A DNA stretch of 64,000 bases from Alphaproteobacteria bacterium GWF2_58_20. Lineage in GTDB: Bacteria > Pseudomonadota > Alphaproteobacteria > UBA1247. Below the pieces are notes generated by a model. The model saw only the letters and a program-made list of their open reading frames with translations. It ran no database searches and was not told where the DNA came from. The DNA lies in contig MEMB01000003.1 in the NCBI GenBank assembly GCA_001768735.1, forward strand, positions 22,150 to 86,149, written 5' to 3'. Positions 35,921-43,403 of the stretch are shown here, one piece after another; positions within the stretch are counted from its first letter, which is position 1; each line of letters begins with the position of its first letter. A program made the position numbers and the translations under genes.

Positions 35921-37084
35921 ATGATTCGACTGACTAAGACACTAATTCATGATGCCAAGCCACGCGAGAAGGATTGGCACATGTGGGACGCGCTCATCCC
36001 GAAATTCGGCGTCAAAATCACGCCGGCGGGAAGCAAGATTTTTATCGTCCGATACAGGACAGAAGCAGGAGCCAGTCGAAAATATACCATCGGCCCGACC
36101 AATGCAATCGGACTTGAGCCGGCCAGGGACATCGCCCGCCAGGTCCTGGCAGCTGCAGCAGCCGGACAAGACCCCAGCCGTGACAGAACCATGACGCGCG
36201 ACGCGCCATCAATGATAGACCTGCGCGACCGCTACCTTGAGGAACATGCCGACCCCCATAAGAAAGCGAGCTCAGCGAAGAACGACCGAATCCTATGGAA
36301 GAAACACATCATCCCGAGGTTCGGAAATCGGCGGGTCGGAGAGATCACCCGGGCCGACATCCTCGAAATGCAGTCGGCGATGTTCGCCAAGCACCATACC
36401 GCAAACAGGGTTGTCGCCCTGCTTTCAAAGGCGTTCAACCTGTCCGAGGTATGGGGGTGGAGGACGCCAGGGAGCAACCCGTGCCGCCATGTCAAGAAAT
36501 ACCCGGAAGACGGCAGGGACCGGATGCTCAACCCGGAGGAGCTCGGGCGTCTCGGGCAGGCGCTCTTGCAGCTGGAGGCGCAACGGATCGACCCGCCCAG
36601 CTTCGTGCCGCTCATCCGCCTGCTCCTGTTCACGGGATGCCGCCGCTCGGAAATCTCAAACGCCCAGTGGAGCTGGGTCGATTTTGAAAACTCCCTGCTC
36701 ATGTTGCCGGATTCCAAAACTGGGCGGAAGATCGTGCAGCTTTCGGAGGCCGCGATGGAGATCATCCGGGAGCTCCCTCGTGAGAAGGGCGCCATCTACA
36801 TCCTGCCGGGGAGGATAAAAGGGCAACCGATCAAATCCCCGCGGGCCGCATGGGAGAGCCTCATCACAATGGCGGAGCTCCCCGACCTGCGCGTGCATGA
36901 CCTTCGCCACACGGTCGGATCCATCGGCCACCGTATCGGCCTATCCCAAAAGCTCATTGCCGGGATGCTTGGTCACAAACAGATGGCGACCACGGAGCGC
37001 TACCTGCACACCTACGACAGCGACCGCAAGGATGCGACCGACCGGACCGCAAAACAGATTTCAGAATGGATGGGGGAGAAATAG
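35921..37084 (+). CDS. int: Prophage tyrosine integrase
   Basis: A 387-residue phage/island integrase. The N-terminal arm-binding domain of the DUF4102 kind is recognisable (VKITPAGSKIFIVRYRTEAG), a core-binding domain spans about 95-185, and the catalytic domain holds Arg in FTGCRRSEIS, HDLRHTVGSI, MLGHKQMATTERYLHTY with the Tyr nucleophile. ATG 35921 has GAGGG upstream; a TTG at 35918 is the alternative. Lying next to the tRNA-Leu scar, it defines the left end of the prophage. Confidence 0.92.
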   Translation: MIRLTKTLIHDAKPREKDWHMWDALIPKFGVKITPAGSKIFIVRYRTEAGASRKYTIGPTNAIGLEPARDIARQVLAAAAAGQDPSRDRTMTRDAPSMIDLRDRYLEEHADPHKKASSAKNDRILWKKHIIPRFGNRRVGEITRADILEMQSAMFAKHHTANRVVALLSKAFNLSEVWGWRTPGSNPCRHVKKYPEDGRDRMLNPEELGRLGQALLQLEAQRIDPPSFVPLIRLLLFTGCRRSEISNAQWSWVDFENSLLMLPDSKTGRKIVQLSEAAMEIIRELPREKGAIYILPGRIKGQPIKSPRAAWESLITMAELPDLRVHDLRHTVGSIGHRIGLSQKLIAGMLGHKQMATTERYLHTYDSDRKDATDRTAKQISEWMGEK

Positions 37085-37265
37085 GGCGCTGCCTCCCGAA
37101 AGCAGCATGCAAGCCTACAACCAAGACTTTCCGCCACTTCTTCTGCAACCTGAAATCAACTTTTGACATCTTTTTACGCATGTTGCAGAACGATAACGGC
37201 ACGGGCGATGCAGAACGCAGCGTGGCGGCATGCGCTGCGTGCATAGCTTCCATGTCGTATTGCCA

Positions 37266-37305
37266 TTGACGGCGTCTCGGCAAGAATGTATATACCTATC
37301 AGGTA
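37266..37305 (+). promoter_or_regulatory. Promoter with overlapping palindromic operator for the higBA-CBASS operon
   Basis: TTGACG (37266-37271), exactly 17 bases, TATATA (37289-37294). A palindrome TACCT-ATC-AGGTA (37293-37305) overlaps the -10 end and the expected start site, as for HigA-type autoregulation. The 180 bases before it (37085-37265) hold no gene that I can see. Confidence 0.6.
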
Positions 37306-37323
37306 AACAAGTTTGGAATATCC

Positions 37324-37650
37324 ATGGAGCTTTCCTTCGCAAACGCAGCTATTGAAAAACTCTGCTCAAACGAGCGAGAGATGAAGCGGCGTTATGGGAA
37401 TGATGGCGCAAGGAAGCTGAAGACTCGGCTGTCGGAACTTGATGCGGCCGACAGGGTCGGCGATCTGGCAGCCGGGAACCCCCATCAGCTTACCGGGGAT
37501 CTGGCTGGACAATACTCCCTGCGACTGAACGGAGGCAACAGGCTGATCCTTGCGCCGGTGCCGCCGGTGCCGCGGGCGGAAGATGGAAGCATCGCGTGGG
37601 CGATGGTTGAGCATGTGATGATTATGGAGATCGGAGATTACCATGACTGA
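37324..37650 (+). CDS. higB: HigB/RelE-type toxin
   Basis: A 108-residue toxin of the HigB/RelE superfamily (plasmid maintenance killer type), presumed ribosome-dependent mRNA endonuclease. The family pattern is visible: FANAAIEKLCSNEREMKRRYG at the N-terminus, KLKTRLSELDAADRVGDLAA, then GQYSLRLNGGNRLILAP, the core strand with basic residues, and a C-terminal strand MVEHVMIMEIGDYHD. Its end overlaps the antitoxin start by eight bases. Toxin-first order is typical of higBA. Confidence 0.85.
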   Translation: MELSFANAAIEKLCSNEREMKRRYGNDGARKLKTRLSELDAADRVGDLAAGNPHQLTGDLAGQYSLRLNGGNRLILAPVPPVPRAEDGSIAWAMVEHVMIMEIGDYHD

Positions 37651-38752
37651 GGGGAAAAATAGCTTTGAACCAAATTGGGCATCGCCTCCGGGGGATACCA
37701 TTTTGGACAGGCTGGAAGAGTTTGGCTGGAACCAACGCGAGCTTGCCACCCGTCTTGGCATGTCACCGAAGCATGTCAATCAGGTCATCAAGGGCAGAGA
37801 GCAAATCAGCGATGAGATGGCTGAAAAGCTGGCCACAGTTCTTGGATCCACGCCGAAGTTCTGGATTGTGCGTGAAGCGCAGTATCGCATCGCTTTGTCT
37901 CGCCTAGAAAAGCGCCAGGTGATTGAGGATACATACGGGGAGTGGTTGAAGGAACTCCCCGTGAAGCACATGCTTGACTGGAACTGGATCCGCCCGGCGG
38001 CGGACAAGGCAGACAAGATCGGCGAGTGCCTGCGCTTCTTTGGCGTGGCAACCCTGGACGCATGGCAGAGCCAGTATGCCAAGAAGATCGCGGCCACCGC
38101 CTTCCGTGCATCCGACAAGTGCGAGAAGAAGGTCGGAGCGATCGCGGCATGGCTGAGGCAAGGAGAAATCCTTGCCAGCAGGGTTGAATGCAGAGATTAC
38201 GATAAGGAGGCATTTTCTCGCGCCCTGGACGGCGCCCGCACCCTGACGCGGGAACCGGATCCAGCCATCTTCCTGCCAAAGCTGAAGGCGATGTTTGCCT
38301 CGTGCGGGGTCGCCGTGGTCGCGGCGCCAGCTCCAACAGGCTGCCCGGCCAGCGGGGCCGCATGGTGGCAAAAGGGGAAAGGGATCATCCTGCTCAGCTT
38401 CCGGCACAAGACGGATGACCACTTCTGGTTTTCCTTCTTCCATGAGGCAGCGCACATTCTCCTGCATGGCCGGCGTGACCAGTTCATCGATGTGGGCGTG
38501 GGGACAGGATCAAAGGAGGAACAGGAGGCCGATGAGTTCGCGCGGCGGCACCTGATTCCTGATGAGGTGTTTGTTTCCCTCCGAGCGAACCCGTCGGTGG
38601 CGGCGATATCGGTGGCGGCTGACAGGCTTGGGATTGCCCCCGGCATCATCGTCGGAAGCCTGCAGCATGTTGGGTCGTTGCCCTATAGCGCCCTGAACGG
38701 GATGAAGCACAGCTACGAATGGGTTAAGCCTGCGGTTCCTGCGGCTGCGTGA
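37643..38752 (+). CDS. higA: HigA-type antitoxin fused to ImmA/IrrE metallopeptidase domain
   Basis: A 369-residue protein, much longer than simple HigA (about 100). Residues about 15-80 are an XRE-type helix-turn-helix (TILDRLEEFGWNQRELATRL, LGMSPKHVNQVIKGREQI). The C-terminal half has an ImmA/IrrE-type zinc peptidase motif HEAAHILLHG near residue 269 with the downstream acidic helix EEQEADEFARRHLIP near 292. The family is known as HigA-like antitoxin with COG2856 domain. It should repress its own promoter and neutralise HigB; whether the peptidase acts on itself or another factor is unknown. The gene ends 18 bases before a CD-NTase gene, so they are likely co-transcribed. Confidence 0.85.
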   Translation: MTEGKNSFEPNWASPPGDTILDRLEEFGWNQRELATRLGMSPKHVNQVIKGREQISDEMAEKLATVLGSTPKFWIVREAQYRIALSRLEKRQVIEDTYGEWLKELPVKHMLDWNWIRPAADKADKIGECLRFFGVATLDAWQSQYAKKIAATAFRASDKCEKKVGAIAAWLRQGEILASRVECRDYDKEAFSRALDGARTLTREPDPAIFLPKLKAMFASCGVAVVAAPAPTGCPASGAAWWQKGKGIILLSFRHKTDDHFWFSFFHEAAHILLHGRRDQFIDVGVGTGSKEEQEADEFARRHLIPDEVFVSLRANPSVAAISVAADRLGIAPGIIVGSLQHVGSLPYSALNGMKHSYEWVKPAVPAAA

Positions 38753-38770
38753 TAAAGAAGGATGACATAA

Positions 38771-39652
38771 ATGGGTGTCGGTGAAGATTTTAGATCGTTC
38801 TGTGGGAACCTTGCTGTTACGGTTGCGAGGCGAAGCTGCATTTCTGATCGATGCCAAATGATCACGCGACGGCTGAATTTGGAGTTTTGGGGTTCGGATT
38901 CACCTACAAATCACAGCATATATGCTGGATCGTATGGACGTGGTACCGCAACCGGGGTAACGAGCGATGTAGATATGATCTTCTGGCTGCCACCAGCCAT
39001 CTACACCAAATACAACAGCTATCTTGGAAATGGACAATCAGCACTTCTGCAGGCATTCAAGAATGCCCTGCAGAAGACATACTCTACGACACATATTGGT
39101 GCAGATGGCCAAGTTGTCGTGGTAGCATTTTGGGATGGCATCACCTTTGAGATTGTGCCGGCATTCGAGATGCTGGATAGTAGCTTCAAATATCCAGATA
39201 CGAATGATGGTGGGACATGGAAGAACACCAACCCTAGACCAGAGATTGCAGAAATCAACCGGATGGATCAGGAGTGCAACGGTAATCTTAAAAACCTTTG
39301 CAAAATGGCCCGGGCATGGAAAATGGAATGGGGTGTTCCGATTGGAGGATTTCTGATTGATACGCTAGCTTATAAATTTATTATCGATTACGCACACCGT
39401 GATAAATCGTTCTTATACTATGATCTTGTGAGTAGGGATTTCTTCGATTACCTAGCCGGGCAGTCTTCAAGTCAGAATGTCTGGCTTTCCCCGGGATCCA
39501 ATCAACATGTGGTGCGAGCTGGGCTATTCGAATACAAGGCGCTGCAATGTAAAAATATCGCCATTGATGCCTGTGGCTATCAAGGCGATAAGTATGGGTG
39601 GACGGCTAGACAGCTCTGGAGGAAGATATATGGAACAAAATACCCCACCTGA
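38771..39652 (+). CDS. CBASS cyclic-oligonucleotide synthase (CD-NTase)
   Basis: A 293-residue SMODS-type nucleotidyltransferase. The catalytic GS motif and first acidic pair are at about 52-70 (GSYGRGTATGVTSDVDM); the third acidic position is probably the Glu in FEIVPAF near 128. The C-terminal helical part includes CKMARAWKMEWGVPIGGFLID, as in the nucleotide-binding helix bundle of these enzymes. On phage infection such enzymes make a cyclic nucleotide that activates the neighbouring effector. AAGAAGGA lies upstream of the ATG. It overlaps the effector gene by 23 bases. Its A+T content is visibly higher than the flanking phage genes, suggesting a separate origin. Confidence 0.85.
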   Translation: MGVGEDFRSFCGNLAVTVARRSCISDRCQMITRRLNLEFWGSDSPTNHSIYAGSYGRGTATGVTSDVDMIFWLPPAIYTKYNSYLGNGQSALLQAFKNALQKTYSTTHIGADGQVVVVAFWDGITFEIVPAFEMLDSSFKYPDTNDGGTWKNTNPRPEIAEINRMDQECNGNLKNLCKMARAWKMEWGVPIGGFLIDTLAYKFIIDYAHRDKSFLYYDLVSRDFFDYLAGQSSSQNVWLSPGSNQHVVRAGLFEYKALQCKNIAIDACGYQGDKYGWTARQLWRKIYGTKYPT

Positions 39653-40217
39653 AGCGGGCCTGTGCGCCTTGGAATCACAGATTCGTGAGTGTTTCGGACG
39701 TGTTTCTTACTCAACGAAGACGCATGAAAAGTGTGCTGATCTCTGCATGAAGCATCTGAAATGGATAAAATGGGGACAGATTGTCCTTTCTGCCATTGTG
39801 ACTGGTAGTTTGTTGACAGCTCTCTTTGGGGATGGGGCTTATGTCGCAACGGGGATATCAGCTATCGTCTCGACGATCCTGCTCATATTCAATACCTACA
39901 TGAAGGAAACTGATCTGGGACAGATGGTGGAGAGGCACAAGGAAACTGCGAGTAAATTATGGGATATAAGGGAAACATATTTGTCAATCCTTGCAGATTT
40001 GCGAGATGCAGCTCCGGATATCATAGCGGCTAGGGAGAAGCGTGATGAGCTGCAGGCTAGGCTCGTCAGTATTTATACTGCTGCACCAAGAACTAATGCA
40101 GATGCCTACGAGATGGCTAGGGATGGCCTTCAAAATCATGAGGAGCTTACATTCTCTGATGCTGAAATTGATAAAATTCTTCCGCCGGCATTACGTCGCA
40201 AGGCATCCCATGCATAG
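39630..40217 (+). CDS. SLATT-domain two-helix membrane effector
   Basis: A 195-residue protein with two adjacent transmembrane helices (about 42-62 and 68-86, KWGQIVLSAIVTGSLLTALF and ATGISAIVSTILLIFNTY) between helical cytoplasmic parts, the layout of SLATT (SMODS and SLOG-associating 2TM effector) proteins. They are predicted to permeabilise the inner membrane on binding the cyclic nucleotide. GGAGG precedes the ATG at 39630, which lies within the CD-NTase gene in another frame. With the CD-NTase it makes a minimal two-gene (type I) CBASS, with no Cap2/Cap3 ancillary genes seen. Confidence 0.8.
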   Translation: MEQNTPPEAGLCALESQIRECFGRVSYSTKTHEKCADLCMKHLKWIKWGQIVLSAIVTGSLLTALFGDGAYVATGISAIVSTILLIFNTYMKETDLGQMVERHKETASKLWDIRETYLSILADLRDAAPDIIAAREKRDELQARLVSIYTAAPRTNADAYEMARDGLQNHEELTFSDAEIDKILPPALRRKASHA

Positions 40218-40260
40218 GTGTATTTGGATGTGTGCGGTACGGGGTGCCATATTTCTCGTT

Positions 40261-40368
40261 TTTGTCACAAACGTGGTTGGCGTTTGTCACAAATCACATA
40301 GCCCATTATGGCAACCCCCGCTGCGAGTTTCGCATAACGGGATTCCTGCCCCAAAAAGTTTCGCATAA
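40261..40368. repeat. Two pairs of short direct repeats downstream of the CBASS operon
   Basis: TTTGTCACAAA at 40261-40271 and 40283-40293 (22 bases apart); AGTTTCGCATAA at 40326-40337 and 40357-40368 (31 bases apart). The first unit is close to palindromic; the second resembles a XerC half-site. No gene is seen in 40218-40445. Confidence 0.5.
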
Positions 40369-40371
40369 AAA

Positions 40372-40416
40372 AAGAGGACCAGCCGGGGATCACCCAGCTG
40401 GCCCTTATTTTACGAT
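40372..40416. terminator. Terminator between the CBASS and late phage operons
   Basis: AAAAAGAGGACCAGC with a partner GCTGGCCCTTATTTT forms a hairpin with A and T rich flanks between convergent transcription units. The stem has one mismatch and a long loop. Confidence 0.5.
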
Positions 40417-40445
40417 GTGACGGGATCCTAAAATAGCAGCGGGTG

Positions 40446-41252
40446 CTATTTCAAGTTGCTGATCAGCAGCTCTCCGACCGGCTTTGACTTATCCGCCCCG
40501 GCGATGGTGTAGGTTGTATCGACCTCCTCGATGGTGAAGCCCTTGAACACCCGGCGGACTTCCGGGCGGTCGTTGATGGACAGGATGAACTTGCCCTGGA
40601 TGGCGCCGAGCTGGGTAGCCATGTGGTCGAAATCCAGCCGGTCGAATAACCCCTTGCCGTAATCGTTCTCGCAGCCCCAATAGGGCGGGTCGAGGTAGAA
40701 CAGGGTGCCTGGGCGGTCATACCTTTTGATGAAATCCTGATAGGGCAAGCACTCGATAACGACGCCAGCAAGCCGCAGGTGCAGGTCCTCCAACATCGGG
40801 CCAAGTCTTGTGACATTGAAGCGGCCAGGGGAGGACGGTGTGATGCCAAAATTCTGCCCGGCCACCTTGCCGCCGAAAGCCGTCTTTTGCAGGTAGAGGA
40901 AGCGTGCTGCGCGCTCAAGGTCGGTGAGCGTGTTCGGATCGGTTGCCGACAGGCGCTCGAATTCATAGCGCGTGGTGAGCTGGAACTTCATCATGTCAAG
41001 GAAGGCAACGTAATGCCGCTGCAGGACGCGGAAGAAGGTCGCGACCTCGCGGTTGAGGTCGTTGATGACTTCGGCTTTTGCGGGCTCGGTTCGACGTAAG
41101 AAAATTCCGCCCATGCCAACAAATGGCTCGGCGTAGGTTTCGTGAGGGATTTGGTTGATGCGGGCGACGATGGTTTTCGCCAGACGGCTCTTGCCGCCCA
41201 TCCAGGGCGCGACAGGGGCGACCGGCCCCTTGCGGTTTTGACTCGACTCCAT
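40446..41252 (-). CDS. dam: D12-class DNA adenine N6-methyltransferase (Dam-like)
   Basis: A 268-residue Dam-family enzyme that methylates adenine in duplex DNA. Motif order is complete: APWMGGKSRLAKTI (target-fold entry), YAEPFVGMGGIFLRR (SAM-binding), VINDLNREVATFFRVL (motif II), TAFGGKVAGQNFG, and the catalytic DPPY in FYLDPPYWG near residue 196. The start at 41252 has AGGAAA upstream; a longer version to 41294 is possible. It is the last gene of the leftward late phage unit and has no restriction partner nearby, so it is probably a phage self-protection or regulatory methylase. Confidence 0.88.
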   Translation of the reverse strand: MESSQNRKGPVAPVAPWMGGKSRLAKTIVARINQIPHETYAEPFVGMGGIFLRRTEPAKAEVINDLNREVATFFRVLQRHYVAFLDMMKFQLTTRYEFERLSATDPNTLTDLERAARFLYLQKTAFGGKVAGQNFGITPSSPGRFNVTRLGPMLEDLHLRLAGVVIECLPYQDFIKRYDRPGTLFYLDPPYWGCENDYGKGLFDRLDFDHMATQLGAIQGKFILSINDRPEVRRVFKGFTIEEVDTTYTIAGADKSKPVGELLISNLK

Positions 41253-41344
41253 TGCTGTTTTTCCTGATAATGTCCGGGCCGCTTGCAGTGGCACGGGATG
41301 GCCGTCATCGGCCGGTGGTGGTCATGCGGGGTTCCTCCCGCGGT

Positions 41345-41366
41345 TCGAGGTGTTGACGCACCTCGA
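41345..41366. promoter_or_regulatory. Hairpin/operator-like palindrome between divergent genes
   Basis: TCGAGGTG-TTGACG-CACCTCGA has eight paired bases with a TTGACG loop that could double as a -35 element for the gene at 41399. A second hairpin GCGGG-GTTCCT-CCCGC is at 41326-41341. Confidence 0.4.
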
Positions 41367-41398
41367 CCCCCGTTTATTCAACGAGGGAGTTGATCGGT

Positions 41399-41800
41399 AT
41401 GGCTGGCATGAGGTGGAATGAATTTATTTCCCGCCACAGGAACCATTTTGAGTTCAGTTCTGTGGTGAGTAGTTCAATCGGCTGTCAATTTGACAAAGGG
41501 AAGAAGAGGCTGCCAACACCATACTCTCTGTTCACGGAGTGGCTTGACAAGACCATGACCGGGGCCTGGACGAGTGTCTCCCATCGGTTGCCAGGAAATG
41601 TGACGATATTGCGGGTGCTGATTGATTCGGACATCGATGCTGGCGCCATCAAAAAGCGGTTTGGCATTATCGCCCCCAAGAAGAACTTGCCAAAGGTCGG
41701 AAATGAGATATCGATCGGATATAAGGATTCTTCCTATGGGGAGCTTGCGGAGGAATTGGGGTATCGTGTGAACCGAAAACCACGGAATGGTTCAAAATAG
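41399..41800 (+). CDS. Hypothetical protein, lone plus-strand gene in the phage late region
   Basis: A 133-residue protein starting at ATG 41399, with GAGGGA 10 bases upstream. No family is recognised. It is basic and soluble; the text FDKGKKRLPTPYSLFTEW, GNVTILRVLIDSDIDAGAIKKRFGI and GNEISIGYKDSSYGELAEEL suggests a compact alpha/beta fold. It reads against the surrounding late operon and sits between the Dam-like gene and the lysis genes, the placement of a moron (an independently transcribed cargo gene). The bases 41801-41884 contain three short GCGATAG-like direct repeats and no gene. Confidence 0.5.
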   Translation: MAGMRWNEFISRHRNHFEFSSVVSSSIGCQFDKGKKRLPTPYSLFTEWLDKTMTGAWTSVSHRLPGNVTILRVLIDSDIDAGAIKKRFGIIAPKKNLPKVGNEISIGYKDSSYGELAEELGYRVNRKPRNGSK

Positions 41801-41884
41801 GTCGATTTCCGACCCATAATCCTATCGGTCAAAATGGTGCGAATGATCGATAGGAGTGCGATAGACATGCGATAGGCTGCCGCA

Positions 41885-42157
41885 TTATTCCGCCATGACT
41901 TCGCGCACCCGGGCTAGCCGTTCCCGGCAGGCCTCCCCCGCGGCCCACAGATCGACAATCCAGCGGGCAACGGTCGCCTGCGTCATTTCTCCCTGCGGAG
42001 GCTCCGGAGATGCCGGGCAATCCATGAGCACAGCGGGAACCTTCGGACAAACCGCGGGCGCCGCCAGCTCATTCCCCAGCCCCGGCAGGTGAGCGCAGGC
42101 CGTCAAGAGTACGCAGCAACACAGAGGCCACAGGGCCGTCTTCATCAGGTTTCGCAT
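41885..42157 (-). CDS. Rz1-like outer-membrane spanin lipoprotein
   Basis: A 90-residue protein with a lipoprotein signal (LCCCVLLTAC, lipidated Cys near residue 20) and a short Pro-rich mature part (PAVCPKVPAVLMDCPASPEPP). Its start lies inside the Rz-like gene in a different frame, overlapping by 89 bases, the diagnostic arrangement of Rz/Rz1 spanin pairs, which fuse inner and outer membranes at lysis. It is terminal in the lysis module. Confidence 0.75.
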   Translation of the reverse strand: MRNLMKTALWPLCCCVLLTACAHLPGLGNELAAPAVCPKVPAVLMDCPASPEPPQGEMTQATVARWIVDLWAAGEACRERLARVREVMAE

Positions 42158-42470
42158 GATAGGTTTCCTCGCGGATTGCCTGCACTCGGCAGGCGCGGGT
42201 TTCATCGTTCTTGAGCTGGGCCGCCAGCGCAGCGGATTCCTTCGCCCGCTGTTCCTCAAGGGTTGCCAGCGCAGCATCGCGGGCGGCAATGGCATCCCTG
42301 GCGGTTTCCAGTTCGGTGGAAAGGCGGCCAGTCTCGGCCTTGGCATGGGCGGCTTGGGCACGATAGGCAGTGATCGCGAGAGCCATGCCTCCCACAACGA
42401 TGCCGGCGGCCAGCGCCAGCTTCCATTTTGACGGGATGGCCAGCAGCAATTTCAGGGCGAGGCCAATCAT
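42069..42470 (-). CDS. Rz-like inner-membrane spanin
   Basis: A 133-residue protein with an N-terminal membrane helix (about 17-36) and a periplasmic coiled coil (KAETGRLSTELETARDAIAA ... KESAALAAQLKNDE), as in i-spanins. It contains the start of the Rz1-like gene within its last third. It overlaps the upstream holin-like gene by four bases. Confidence 0.75.
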   Translation of the reverse strand: MIGLALKLLLAIPSKWKLALAAGIVVGGMALAITAYRAQAAHAKAETGRLSTELETARDAIAARDAALATLEEQRAKESAALAAQLKNDETRACRVQAIREETYHAKPDEDGPVASVLLRTLDGLRSPAGAGE

Positions 42471-42700
42471 TGCTCACCCCCACCCTGCCGGTTCTTCAGA
42501 TTGAAGATTGTTTTTGCTCCGGTGTACACGGCGATGACGCCAGAAGCGACGATGCCGATGATCTCGATGGCAAGCCGGTTGAGCTCCGTATCGGCCCCCA
42601 TGGCCAGAATCCACACGAAAACAACGGCGCAGAATACCAGGGTTCCGATGGTGACCTTGCGCCGCAGGCGCCAGGTGAATGGTTTTGGCTGCATGTTCAT
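42467..42700 (-). CDS. Holin-like small membrane protein
   Basis: A 77-residue protein with two hydrophobic helices (about 15-33 and 42-62) and a charged C-terminus NLKNRQGGGEQ. The size, topology and place between the muramidase-like gene and the spanins make it a holin candidate. No specific holin family is recognised. Starts and stops overlap its neighbours by four bases. Confidence 0.55.
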   Translation of the reverse strand: MNMQPKPFTWRLRRKVTIGTLVFCAVVFVWILAMGADTELNRLAIEIIGIVASGVIAVYTGAKTIFNLKNRQGGGEQ

Positions 42701-43119
42701 TCTCCCCTGTTGATGGCGGCATCTACCGCACGGTAGTATTCGGTCTCGGAATAAGGCTGGATGCCGTTTTCGTGGCGCACGATCGCGCTCATGAGGTCTG
42801 CCAGCCACTGTCGGTTACCCATGAGGTCGATTTGGTCATCAGGCCATTTGCCGAGGCGGGTGCAAACACTGTCGATGTAGGCGGAAAGATTATTTTCAGA
42901 TGCCGGCGCAAAGCGCGTCAGGATTTTCCTCACGGTTCCAAGTTTGTGGCGCTTCTGGTAATTGAGCAACACGATCGCCAGCGCACGCAGACCGTCATGG
43001 GCGGTGATGAACTGGCAGAACTCCGGATCGGCCTGTTCCTTGGAAAGTCCCTTCCATACGTCGCGGGAGCGACGCAGGTTGCCAGGGTTGTTATTGCGGA
43101 TGCCGCGGGGCATGGTCAT
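42697..43119 (-). CDS. Phage muramidase-like/structural protein
   Basis: A 140-residue protein beginning MTMPRGIRNNNPGNLRRS. The RNNNPGN motif is found in a group of phage and bacterial proteins annotated as structural protein P5 or transglycosylase-like; in the lysis module it is the likely endolysin. The segment FCQFITAHDGLRALAIVLLNYQ is also typical. No classical E-x8-D-x5-T lysozyme triad is evident. Start at 43119 follows GGAGACC. Confidence 0.65.
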   Translation of the reverse strand: MTMPRGIRNNNPGNLRRSRDVWKGLSKEQADPEFCQFITAHDGLRALAIVLLNYQKRHKLGTVRKILTRFAPASENNLSAYIDSVCTRLGKWPDDQIDLMGNRQWLADLMSAIVRHENGIQPYSETEYYRAVDAAINRGE

Positions 43120-43388
43120 TGCCTGGTCTCCTTCCTTGGTGCGCACCCGGAGCCGGCCACGCATGGCAGGCCGTGGATGCGGTCGTGAATGGCGGCTATT
43201 TTCTCGGCCATGGCGGCCAGCGTCTGGCCGTGGGCGGCAATCGCCTTCCTGCCGAGCACATCGTTGTTGACCTGTTTTTCCAGCTCTGTGAGTTTTTCAG
43301 AATTACGTCCCCACGCCACCGCAACCGCCAGCGCTTCAAGCGCAAGCGTTACCGTAAGGCCAGCCAGCGCGGCCCAGATTCCATCCAT
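43116..43388 (-). CDS. Small membrane protein of the lysis region
   Basis: A 90-residue protein with one N-terminal membrane helix (about 5-26) and a helical, hydrophilic remainder (EKLTELEKQVNNDVLGRKAI). It may be an additional holin, anti-holin or endolysin-associated factor. It overlaps the muramidase-like gene by four bases. Confidence 0.5.
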   Translation of the reverse strand: MDGIWAALAGLTVTLALEALAVAVAWGRNSEKLTELEKQVNNDVLGRKAIAAHGQTLAAMAEKIAAIHDRIHGLPCVAGSGCAPRKETRQ

Positions 43389-43403
43389 CGTCTGTCTCCT
43401 GTT

